A stretch of 64,000 bases of DNA. Source: CAMPJU01 sp036675265 (GTDB taxonomy: Bacteria; Pseudomonadota; Gammaproteobacteria; Xanthomonadales; Xanthomonadaceae). This document shows, one piece after another, positions 52,663-60,681 of this stretch. A model generated the notes under the pieces. It saw only the letters and a list, made by a program, of their open reading frames with translations, was not told where the DNA came from and ran no database searches. How positions within the stretch are numbered: position 1 is the first letter of the stretch; each line of letters opens with the position of its first letter. A program made the translations under genes and the position numbers. The stretch spans positions 45,750 through 109,749 of the forward strand of contig JAKFFJ010000050.1 in assembly GCA_036675265.1 (NCBI GenBank), given 5' to 3'.

Positions 52663-53634
52663 ATGGCCGCCGAGGAACGCTCCGAATTCGTGCTCGATCC
52701 CGCCGATCCCGAGCGGCTCGCCAACCTGGCCGGTCCGTTCGACGCGCACCTGCGGCAGATGGAGCTGCGCCTGGGCGTGGAGATCGCCAACCGCGGCAAC
52801 GTGTTCCGCCTCAGCGGCCCGCCCGGGGCCGTGCAACGCGCGGAGCGCTTCCTGCGCGCGCTGTGGCAGGAGACCGACGAACAGGTGCTGGACCAGGCGG
52901 CGATCCACCTGCGCCTGTCCGAAACCGTGGCGGGCGACGGTGGCGACGACATCGTTCCCCAGGAGGTCGCCGTCCGGGTCAAGCGCGGCACGGTCCGCGG
53001 CCGTGGCCCCAACCAGGCGAAATACCTCCACGCGATCGCCACCAACGACATCAACTTCGGCATCGGCCCGGCGGGCACCGGCAAGACGTTCCTGGCGGTG
53101 GCGATGGCGGTCGAGGCGCTCAACGAGTCGCGGGTGCAGCGGCTGGTGCTGGTGCGACCCGCCGTCGAAGCCGGCGAGAAGCTCGGCTTCCTCCCCGGCG
53201 ACCTGAGCCAGAAGGTAGACCCCTACCTCCGGCCGTTGTACGACGCGCTGTACGAGATGCTCGGCGTGGAGAAGGTCGCCAAGCTGCTCGAGAAGAGCGT
53301 CATCGAGGTCGCGCCGCTCGCGTACATGCGCGGGCGCACGCTCAACGATGCGTTCGTGATCCTGGACGAGGCGCAGAACACCACGATCGAGCAGATGAAG
53401 ATGTTCCTGACCCGCATCGGGTTCGGGTCGACCGCGGTCGTGACCGGCGACATGACCCAGGTCGACCTGCCCAAGCACCAGAAGTCCGGCCTGAAGGACG
53501 CGCTGGACGTGCTGCGCGGCGTCGAGGGCATCAGCTTCACGTTCTTCGGCGCGCGTGACGTCGTGCGCCATCCGCTGGTGGCGCGGATCGTCGATGCGTA
53601 CGAAGCACGCACCGACGCCGAGCTGGCGCCATGA
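52663..53634 (+). CDS. ybeZ: PhoH-like ATPase (YbeZ)
   Basis: 323 residues. An N-terminal KH-like region (about 25-75) precedes the PhoH domain with Walker A GPAGTGKT at 135-142 and Walker B AFVILDEAQN. RPAVEAGEKLGFLPGDLSQK and VTGDMTQVDLP complete the family pattern. It works with YbeY in rRNA maturation and RNA metabolism. The stop overlaps the ybeY start by ATGA. Confidence 0.96.
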   Translation: MAAEERSEFVLDPADPERLANLAGPFDAHLRQMELRLGVEIANRGNVFRLSGPPGAVQRAERFLRALWQETDEQVLDQAAIHLRLSETVAGDGGDDIVPQEVAVRVKRGTVRGRGPNQAKYLHAIATNDINFGIGPAGTGKTFLAVAMAVEALNESRVQRLVLVRPAVEAGEKLGFLPGDLSQKVDPYLRPLYDALYEMLGVEKVAKLLEKSVIEVAPLAYMRGRTLNDAFVILDEAQNTTIEQMKMFLTRIGFGSTAVVTGDMTQVDLPKHQKSGLKDALDVLRGVEGISFTFFGARDVVRHPLVARIVDAYEARTDAELAP

Positions 53635-54104
53635 CCCGCGGACCCAGCCGGCTGGATGTCGCCGTCAGCTACGCCCTGCCGCGCACCGGGTTGCCGGCTG
53701 CGAACAGTTTCCGGAAGTGGGTCGCGGCCGCGCTGGACGGACGCATCCGCGAGGCGGACCTGGCGGTGCGACTGGTCGATGCACGCGAGGGCCGGTCGCT
53801 CAACCGGCACTACCGCGGCAAGGACCAGGCAACCAACGTGTTGAGCTTCCCCGCGGCGTTGCCCGAAGGCTTGCCCGAAGGGGTGCGGATGCCCCTGCTG
53901 GGCGACATCGTGCTGTGCGCGCCGGTCGTCGCGCGCGAAGCCCGCGAGCAGCGCAAGCCGCTGGCCGCGCACTACGCCCACCTCACGGTCCACGGCGTGC
54001 TGCACCTGCTGGGCTGGAACCACGAGGACGAACGGGAAGCCGAATGCATGGAGGGCCTGGAGCGCGAGATCCTGGCCGGCCTGGGCATCGACGACCCCTA
54101 CTAG
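53631..54104 (+). CDS. ybeY: rRNA maturation endonuclease YbeY
   Basis: 157 residues. A zinc-dependent RNase needed for 16S rRNA 3' processing and 70S quality control. Metal motif HGVLHLLGWNHEDE supplies His121, His125 and His131; the usual YDH segment reads WNH. NVLSFPAALPEG and GDIVLCAPVV are conserved. Coupled to ybeZ and followed by corC. Confidence 0.96.
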   Translation: MTRGPSRLDVAVSYALPRTGLPAANSFRKWVAAALDGRIREADLAVRLVDAREGRSLNRHYRGKDQATNVLSFPAALPEGLPEGVRMPLLGDIVLCAPVVAREAREQRKPLAAHYAHLTVHGVLHLLGWNHEDEREAECMEGLEREILAGLGIDDPY

Positions 54105-54160
54105 CCGCCTGCGCTAGACTTCCCGCGACGCTCCACCCAACGGAGCCTGCCACCCCCCCG

Positions 54161-55024
54161 ATGCCCGAAGACGACAGTAGCCTCGCGCCCGAAGGCGCGG
54201 ACAAACGCCGCAGCTGGATCGACCGGATCAGCGCCGCCCTCTCCGGCGAGCCCACCACCCGCGAAGACCTGGTCGAGCTGCTGCGCGACGTGCAGGCCGA
54301 CGGCCTGATCGCGGCCGACACCCTGAGCATGATGGAAGGCGCCCTGGCGGTGTCGGACCTCACCGTGGGCGACGTCATGGTGCCGCGGGCACAGGTGGTC
54401 GCGCTGCCCGGCGAAGCCCCGCTGCGGGACCTGATGGCGCAGGTCGTCGAATCGGGGCACTCGCGATTCCCGGTCCATGGCGAGGACAAGGACGAGATCC
54501 TCGGCGTCCTGCTGGCGAAGGACCTGCTGCGCGCCGTGGTGGGCGGCAACGGCAAGCTCGGCGTGCGCGAATTGCTTCGGCCGGCCGTGCTGATCCCGGA
54601 ATCCAAGCGCCTGAACGTGCTGCTCCGCGAGTTCCGGCAGTCGCGCAACCACATGGCGATCGTCATCGACGAGTACGGCGGCCTCGCTGGCCTGGTGACG
54701 ATCGAGGACGTGCTGGAGCAGATCGTCGGCGAGATCGACGACGAGCACGACGAAGCCGACGATGCGTCCACGCTGATCGCCGCGCAGGCGGACGGGCAGT
54801 ACGCCGTGGACGCGCTGACGCCCATCGGCGATTTCAACGAGCGCTTCGGCGCGGATTTCGACGACGACGAGTACGACACCATCGGCGGCCTGGTCACGGC
54901 GGCGATCGGGCACCTGCCGGAGGCCGGCGAGGAGCTGACGCTCGGGCGTTTCAGCTTCCGGGTGGCGCGGGCGGATGCGCGGCGGCTCCATGCACTGCAC
55001 GTGAGCGTGCATGGCGAGGCGTGA
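54161..55024 (+). CDS. corC: CorC/HlyC-type transporter-associated protein with CBS domains
   Basis: 287 residues, cytoplasmic form without membrane helices. Two CBS domains at about 70-195 (VGDVMVPRAQVVALPGEAPL, FPVHGEDKDEILGVLLAKDL) and a CorC_HlyC C-terminal domain (DALTPIGDFNERFGADFDDD). Called magnesium and cobalt efflux protein in E. coli; it binds nucleotides. It overlaps the next gene by 14 bases. Confidence 0.95.
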   Translation: MPEDDSSLAPEGADKRRSWIDRISAALSGEPTTREDLVELLRDVQADGLIAADTLSMMEGALAVSDLTVGDVMVPRAQVVALPGEAPLRDLMAQVVESGHSRFPVHGEDKDEILGVLLAKDLLRAVVGGNGKLGVRELLRPAVLIPESKRLNVLLREFRQSRNHMAIVIDEYGGLAGLVTIEDVLEQIVGEIDDEHDEADDASTLIAAQADGQYAVDALTPIGDFNERFGADFDDDEYDTIGGLVTAAIGHLPEAGEELTLGRFSFRVARADARRLHALHVSVHGEA

Positions 55025-56270
55025 CCTGCCGTCCTGGCTGGGACCGGTGTTGTCCCTGTGGGCGCCGCCATGGCGGCGATGCCTCTTGTTGCTCTTCGCC
55101 GCCATGGCGGCTCCCACGGTGTCCGCGCAGGCGCCGGCCGAGCCGCAGCCGATCCGCATCGGCATCGCCACGATGCAGCCGGGCGAAATCTTCTGGGAAC
55201 GCTTCGGCCACAACGCGATCGTGGTCGACGACCCGGCGCGCGGCGTGCCGCTGTCGTACAACTTCGGCTTCTTCGACTTGACGGAGCCCGGGTTCGCCGG
55301 CCGATTCGTGCGCGGCGACATGCAGTACATGCTTGCCGTGCTGCCGTTCGAGCAGGACCTCGCGTACTACCGCGACACCGGCCGGGGCGTGTCGCTCCAG
55401 TGGCTCGACCTGCCTCCCGGCCGCGCGCGGGCACTGGCCGACGCGCTCGCGGTGAACGCGCTGCCCGAGAACGCGCGCTATTCGTACGACTACTTCACCG
55501 ACAACTGCTCGACGCGGGTGCGCGATGCGCTCGACGAAGCACTTGGCGGGCTGTTGCGCGAGCGCCTGGACACGGGGGCGACCGTCGGTTCCAGCACGTG
55601 GCGAAGCGAAGCGGTCCGCCTGGCCTCGCCCGCTGGCTGGATGTGGCTCGGTTTCGACCTCGGACTGGGGCCGCGCGCGGACGTCCCGCTGACGGCCTGG
55701 CAGGAGGCATTCGTGCCGATGCACCTTGCCGACAGCCTTCGCGGGATCCGGCTGGACGACGGCCGACCGCTGGTGCGCAGCGAACGGGAACTGCTCCCGC
55801 ATCGCGTGGCACCGGAACCGGTCGCCGCGGAACGTCCCTGGTGGCCCTATGCGCTGGCGGGCCTGTTGCTGGGCGCCGGCACCCTCGGCACGGGTCGCTG
55901 GCGGCCACGCGTGCTGGCGGCAGCAGCGCTGCCTTTCTGGACGCTGTGCGGCGCAATCGGCCTGCTCATGCTGTTCCTGTGGTGCTGCACCGCCCACTGG
56001 GCGGGATGGGAGAACCGGAACCTGCTGGTCTACGGGCCCCTGTGCCTCCTGGCGATCCCGGGCGGATGGCGCATCGTGCGAGGCCGCGACCCCGGGCGGT
56101 GGTTCGGGATCGCGCTTGCCACGATCGCGGGCGCCGCGGTCGTCGCGCTGGCGCTTCACGCCATCGCCGGGGCACAGGACAACCTGCGCTGGATCGCCTT
56201 GCTGCTCCCGGTGCACCTGGCCCTGTGGGCGGCGCTTGCCCGGGGGCGACGGGCCCTTCCGGCGGCGTAG
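55011..56270 (+). CDS. DUF4105 (Lnb N-terminal-like) membrane protein
   Basis: 419 residues. Signal peptide (about 1-39, ending TVSA), then a periplasmic DUF4105 domain (about 45-265) with His67 in FWERFGHNAIVVDDP and Cys166 in YFTDNCSTRVRDAL, the conserved pair of this thiol-hydrolase-like family. Five membrane helices follow (about 280-412). To my knowledge the same domain is found in Lnb, the Bacteroides lipoprotein N-acyltransferase. It sits directly after corC, where enterobacteria carry lnt. Function here is inferred, not shown. The signal peptide is encoded by a REP pair. Confidence 0.9.
   Translation: MARRDLPSWLGPVLSLWAPPWRRCLLLLFAAMAAPTVSAQAPAEPQPIRIGIATMQPGEIFWERFGHNAIVVDDPARGVPLSYNFGFFDLTEPGFAGRFVRGDMQYMLAVLPFEQDLAYYRDTGRGVSLQWLDLPPGRARALADALAVNALPENARYSYDYFTDNCSTRVRDALDEALGGLLRERLDTGATVGSSTWRSEAVRLASPAGWMWLGFDLGLGPRADVPLTAWQEAFVPMHLADSLRGIRLDDGRPLVRSERELLPHRVAPEPVAAERPWWPYALAGLLLGAGTLGTGRWRPRVLAAAALPFWTLCGAIGLLMLFLWCCTAHWAGWENRNLLVYGPLCLLAIPGGWRIVRGRDPGRWFGIALATIAGAAVVALALHAIAGAQDNLRWIALLLPVHLALWAALARGRRALPAA
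55058..55117. repeat. Inverted REP pair inside a coding region
   Basis: The left arm begins GTGGGCGCCGCCATGGCGGC, and the right arm read in reverse begins GTGGGAGCCGCCATGGCGGC; 14 bases lie between. It is in frame within the DUF4105 gene, encoding residues about 16-36 (LWAPPWRRCLLLLFAAMAAP), that is, the signal-peptide core. Confidence 0.85.
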
Positions 56271-56280
56271 GATTGTGGGC

Positions 56281-57285
56281 ATGGAGATGCCCGCCAACGC
56301 GACGCCCTGGCCCGCCGGCGTCGTCAATTGCGCGGCATACGACCGCAATGGCCAGCGGACCGACATCACGCTCGATGCGATCAGCGACGTGCTGGCCGCC
56401 GACGACGGCGGCTTCGTCTGGGTCGGGCTCTACGAACCGCCGGTGGAACTGCTCGACAAGCTGCAGGAGGAATTCGGCCTGCACGACCTGGCGGTGGAGG
56501 ATGCGCACCATGCGCACCAGCGCCCGAAGATCGAGAGCTACGGGGACTCGCTGTTCGTCGTCATGCAAACGGCGCAGGTCGTGGACGAGCGCATCCGCTT
56601 CGGCGAGACGCATGCGTTCCTCGGCCAGCGCTACCTGCTGACCGTCCGCCACGGCTTCTCGCTGTCCTATGCGCCGGTGCGCGCGCGCTGCGAGCGCGAG
56701 CCGGACCTCCTGTCGCTCGGCCCCGCGTACGGCCTGTACGCGGTGCTGGACCACGTGGTCGACAACTACCTGCCGATCGTGACGGAATTCAGCGAGTCGC
56801 TCGACGCGCTCGAGCACCAGGTGTTCGCGGAGGACTTCCAGCGCGACACGATCATCCGGCTCTACGAGTTCAAGCGCGAGCTGACGCAGCTGCGCCTCGC
56901 GGTCGCGCCGCTGCAGGACATCCTCGCCCAGCTCACACGGATGCACGGCGCGCTGGTGCCCGAGGAGGTCCGGCTGTACTTCCGCGACGTGCTGGACCAT
57001 GCCGTGCGCGTCAATGAATCCACCGATACCCTCCGCGAGACGCTGACCGCCGCGATGACGGTCAACCTGTCGCTGGCGACCATCGCGCAGGGCGAGGTGG
57101 TCAAGCGCCTCGCCGGCTGGGCCGCGCTGCTGGCGGCCCCGACCCTCATCGCCAGCTGGTATGGCATGAACTTCGTGCACATGCCGGAGCTGGGGGGCCG
57201 CTGGAGCTACGCGATCCTCGTCGGCGTGGTTGCCGCGGTGACCGTGGGCCTGTACGCGTACCTGAAGAAGGTGCGCTGGCTGTAG
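56281..57285 (+). CDS. corA: CorA-family magnesium/cobalt transporter
   Basis: 334 residues. A large cytoplasmic N-domain (IESYGDSLFVVMQTAQVVDE, ALEHQVFAEDFQRD), a long stalk helix, and two C-terminal membrane helices with the pore motif YGMNF in PTLIASWYGMNFVHMPELGG. The C-terminus is basic (YLKKVRWL). It forms a homopentameric channel for Mg2+. It lies 10 bases after the DUF4105 gene and may be co-transcribed with corC, which is also linked to divalent metals. Confidence 0.96.
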   Translation: MEMPANATPWPAGVVNCAAYDRNGQRTDITLDAISDVLAADDGGFVWVGLYEPPVELLDKLQEEFGLHDLAVEDAHHAHQRPKIESYGDSLFVVMQTAQVVDERIRFGETHAFLGQRYLLTVRHGFSLSYAPVRARCEREPDLLSLGPAYGLYAVLDHVVDNYLPIVTEFSESLDALEHQVFAEDFQRDTIIRLYEFKRELTQLRLAVAPLQDILAQLTRMHGALVPEEVRLYFRDVLDHAVRVNESTDTLRETLTAAMTVNLSLATIAQGEVVKRLAGWAALLAAPTLIASWYGMNFVHMPELGGRWSYAILVGVVAAVTVGLYAYLKKVRWL

Positions 57286-57286
57286 G

Positions 57287-58540
57287 TCACCCGCCTGCCA
57301 TGCGCTGCAGCAGCAGGCCCACGATGTAGGCGCAGTAGGTGCCAAGCGCGTAGCCCAGTACCGACAGCAGCACGCCCACTGGCGCCAGCGCCGGATGGAA
57401 TGCCGTGGCCACGACGGGCGCCGATGCCGCGCCGCCGATGTTCGCCTGCGAACCGACCGCCATGAAGAACAGCGGCGCGCGAATCAGCTTGGCGACCACC
57501 AGCATCAGGATCGCGTGCACGCTGATCCAGATCACGCCGAGCAACAGGAGCGCCGGCCGGTCGGTGAGCGTGCCCAGGTCCATCTGCATGCCGATCGTGG
57601 CGATCAGGATGTAGAGGAACACCGAACCGATCGCCGACGCGCCCGCGCCCTCCAGGCGCCGCGCCCGGGTGAAGCTGAGCAGGACGCCGAACGTCGTCGC
57701 CAGCACCACGATCCAGAAGAACCGCGAATCCAGGCTGTAGTCCTGGAGGCGCCATTCGGCCGGCATCGACTGGATCCACGGGACGATCAGGTCCGCGAAG
57801 TAATGCGACAGGCCCGTGGCACCGATGGCCAGCGCGAAGACCAGCATCAGGTCGGTCATCGACGCCACGCGGGCATGCTCGGCCTGGTACCCGGCGATCC
57901 GCTGCTTGAGGTCCTCGATGGCGGTGGTGTCCGCGCCGGTCCAGCGGTCGAACCTGGCCGCTCGGGGGGCAAGGAACAACAGGATCGCCATCCAGAAATA
58001 GGCAACGATCACGTCGACGGCGACGAACTGCCCGAACAGGTTCGCATCGACGTCGAACACTTCCTTCATCGCCGCCTGGTTGGCGCCGCCGCCGATCCAG
58101 CTGCCGGCGATCGTGGTCATGCCGCGCCAGGTCTCGCCCGCCACCGCAGGCGGATGGATCGCGTCCATGGCGGCGAACGCGACGATGCCGCCGAGCATCA
58201 CGCCCGCCGTGCCCACCAGGAACATGACCAGCGCCTTCGGCCCCAGCCGGATGATCGCGCCGATGTCCATCGACACGCAGAACAGCACCAGCGCGCTGGG
58301 CAGCAGGTAGTCGCGGGCCATCGGGTACAGCCCGGACGTCGCGCCGTCGATCAACCCGATGCTGTTGAGGATCGCCGGCAGCAGGTAGCACAGCAGGATC
58401 GCCGGGACGATGGCATAGAACCTGGTCCAGAAGCCCCCGGGGCGCGACGCCGACCAGAAGACGAAGCCGAGGATCGCGGCCAGCAGGCCGAGCACCACGG
58501 CGTCGTTCGTGATCACCGCGGGATCGGCGACGGGCGTCAC
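57287..58540 (-). CDS. DUF819 family integral membrane protein (YjcL-like)
   Basis: 417 residues from a GTG overlapping the S9 peptidase stop (GTGA). About 11 membrane helices. SWIGGGANQAAMKEVFDVD and GSQANIGGAASAPVVATAFH are the two conserved inverted-half motifs of DUF819, reminiscent of carboxylate or amino-acid transporters. Its coupling to a peptidase and an oligopeptide transporter suggests a role in moving peptide-breakdown products (inference). Confidence 0.93.
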   Translation of the reverse strand: MTPVADPAVITNDAVVLGLLAAILGFVFWSASRPGGFWTRFYAIVPAILLCYLLPAILNSIGLIDGATSGLYPMARDYLLPSALVLFCVSMDIGAIIRLGPKALVMFLVGTAGVMLGGIVAFAAMDAIHPPAVAGETWRGMTTIAGSWIGGGANQAAMKEVFDVDANLFGQFVAVDVIVAYFWMAILLFLAPRAARFDRWTGADTTAIEDLKQRIAGYQAEHARVASMTDLMLVFALAIGATGLSHYFADLIVPWIQSMPAEWRLQDYSLDSRFFWIVVLATTFGVLLSFTRARRLEGAGASAIGSVFLYILIATIGMQMDLGTLTDRPALLLLGVIWISVHAILMLVVAKLIRAPLFFMAVGSQANIGGAASAPVVATAFHPALAPVGVLLSVLGYALGTYCAYIVGLLLQRMAGG

Positions 58541-60639
58541 AGGGCGGCCGCCGGCGCGAGGTGGGCGCGCAGCCAGCCGTTGACCGTGTCATGCCACAGC
58601 ACGCTGTTGTGCGGCTTGAGGACCCAGTGGTTCTCGTCGGGGAAGTACAGGAACTTCGACTCGATGCCCTGCCGCTGCAGCGCCGTGAACGTCGCCAGGC
58701 CCTGGGACACCGGGATCCGGTAGTCCAACTCGCCGTGGACGACCAGCATCGGCACCCGCCATTCGTCGACGTGGTTGATCGGGTTGAAGCGCTCGTAGTT
58801 CTCCGGCACGTCGAACGGCGTGCCGCCGTTCTCCCATTCGGTGAACCACAGCTCCTCGGTGGCGTAACCCATCATGCGGGTGTCGAGGATGCCGTCGTGG
58901 TTCACCAGGCACTTCCACTGCCCCGATGCGGGCGTGTGCCAGTTGCCTGCGATCCAGTTGACCATGTAGCCGCCGTAGCTGGCGCCGAGCGCGCACGCAT
59001 TGCCGCCGTCGAGGAAGTCGTACTGTTCCTGCGCCGCCGCCCAGCCCTTCTGCAGGTCTTCCAGCGGGCGGTCGCCCCAGTGTTGCGTGATCGCATCGGT
59101 GAAGGCCTGGCCGTAGCCGACCGACCCGTGGAAGTCGATCATCACGACCGCGTAGCCCTGGCCCGCATAGGTCTGCGGGTTCCAGCGGTAGCTCCAGCCG
59201 TTGCCGAAGCTGCCCTGCGGCCCCCCGTGGATCAGGAACGCGACCGGGTATTGCTTGCCTGCCTCGAAATTCCAGGGCTTGCCGACGTACCCGTGCACGG
59301 TCTCGCCATTCCATCCTTCGAAGGAGAACTGCTCGAAGTCCGCGAACCGCACCCCCGGCAGCATCTCGGCGGCAGTCGGCGTGATCGCGCGGAGCGGCTC
59401 GCCGTCGAGGTCGGAGACGTACACCACGTCGCCGGTGGTGAAGCCGTTGCGCGTGAACGCCAACGTGCCACCGGCGACCTCGACCGACCCGACGTTGCCG
59501 TCGCCGACCAGTTCCGTCACGTTCCCGGTGGCCACGTCGACGGCGAACAGCGGGTGCTCGCCGACGTCGGATGTCGTGGTGTAGAGCGTGCGGCCGTCGG
59601 CGGACAAGGCCAGTGCGCCCGCCGAGCGGTCCCAGTCCTCGGTCAGCACGCGGCGCACCCCGCTGGCGACGTCCAGTTCGACGATGCGGAAGCGGTCGGC
59701 TTCGAAACCGGGGCGCTGCATCGCCAGGTAGTAGAGCTTGCTGCCGTCCGCGTTGAAGGTCGCGCCGGTGTCCCAGGCCTCGTTGGCCGGCGTCAGGTTG
59801 ACCGAAGGCGTCGAGCCCTCGGCGTCCACGCGGTACAGGTCGAAATCGGTGGTCCAGGGCTCGCTGGCGTTGGCTTCGCGTGCGCTGAGCACCAGCGACC
59901 CGCCATCCGGCGCCCAGGTGTACTCGCTGCTGTCGCCGAACGGACGCGACGGCACGTCGCCGACCACGTCGGTGCCGACGGCGGTGGCGGTGGTGACGGG
60001 TGCGCCCGTGGCCGGCAACGGCGCGACGAACACGCGGTTCAACCGGCCGTCGTTCCACGCATCCCAGTGCCGGACGAACATCCGGTCGAAGACGACCCCG
60101 GTCGCCGGGTCTTCCTCGCGCGCGTCGAGCCTGGCCTGGCTGCAGGCCAGGTCGCTGCCGCAATCGAGGAACGCCTCTGCGTTGAACGCCACGCGTGCGC
60201 CGTCCGGGGACACCTGGTAGCCGCCGATGTCCAGCGCGATCGCGGTCACCTGGCGGGGCTCGCCGCCCGTCGCAGGGATGGCGTACAGCTGCGAGCTGCC
60301 GCCCTTCGCGCTCAGGAAGTACACCGTCCTGCCATCGGGCGAGAACGCCGGCGAATTGACGTTCCAGCCGTCCGGCGTCAACCGCACCGGCGGCGCGGCG
60401 TCGCGCGCCACCAGGTCCTCGATCCACAAGGACGTCGCCGACTTGTTGGCATCGAAGTCCACTTCGCGCTTCGCGAACACCAGCTTGCGTCCATCGGGCG
60501 ACAGCGTCGGCGACGAGTACCGGTCGAGCGTCGCCAGGTCGTGCGCGGTGAATGCACGCTCGGCCAGCACGGTCGACGGGAGCGCGGCGAGCAGCGCGGT
60601 GGCCAGGATGGAATGGGCGAAAGCGTTGCGAAACGTCAT
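58537..60639 (-). CDS. Periplasmic S9 prolyl oligopeptidase-family peptidase
   Basis: 700 residues with a signal peptide (HSILATALLAALPSTVLA). An N-terminal beta-propeller of TolB/WD-like repeats (SPDGRKLVFAKRE, SPDGRTVYFLSAKGGSSQLY, and so on) precedes the alpha/beta-hydrolase domain with Ser554 in GASYGGYM, Asp639 in GELDYRIPVS and His671 in ENHWVLKPH. It is expected to trim oligopeptides in the periplasm. It lies 42 bases after the OPT gene and is coupled to DUF819. Confidence 0.95.
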   Translation of the reverse strand: MTFRNAFAHSILATALLAALPSTVLAERAFTAHDLATLDRYSSPTLSPDGRKLVFAKREVDFDANKSATSLWIEDLVARDAAPPVRLTPDGWNVNSPAFSPDGRTVYFLSAKGGSSQLYAIPATGGEPRQVTAIALDIGGYQVSPDGARVAFNAEAFLDCGSDLACSQARLDAREEDPATGVVFDRMFVRHWDAWNDGRLNRVFVAPLPATGAPVTTATAVGTDVVGDVPSRPFGDSSEYTWAPDGGSLVLSAREANASEPWTTDFDLYRVDAEGSTPSVNLTPANEAWDTGATFNADGSKLYYLAMQRPGFEADRFRIVELDVASGVRRVLTEDWDRSAGALALSADGRTLYTTTSDVGEHPLFAVDVATGNVTELVGDGNVGSVEVAGGTLAFTRNGFTTGDVVYVSDLDGEPLRAITPTAAEMLPGVRFADFEQFSFEGWNGETVHGYVGKPWNFEAGKQYPVAFLIHGGPQGSFGNGWSYRWNPQTYAGQGYAVVMIDFHGSVGYGQAFTDAITQHWGDRPLEDLQKGWAAAQEQYDFLDGGNACALGASYGGYMVNWIAGNWHTPASGQWKCLVNHDGILDTRMMGYATEELWFTEWENGGTPFDVPENYERFNPINHVDEWRVPMLVVHGELDYRIPVSQGLATFTALQRQGIESKFLYFPDENHWVLKPHNSVLWHDTVNGWLRAHLAPAAAL

Positions 60640-60681
60640 GCGGAATCCTCCAACGAGTGCAAGAGAGTTGTGCTGCCGGCG

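Noticed and set aside
53991..54030. WNH instead of YDH in YbeY as a broken active site
   Set aside because: The three metal-binding His residues are present; the changed positions are not ligands, so activity is expected.
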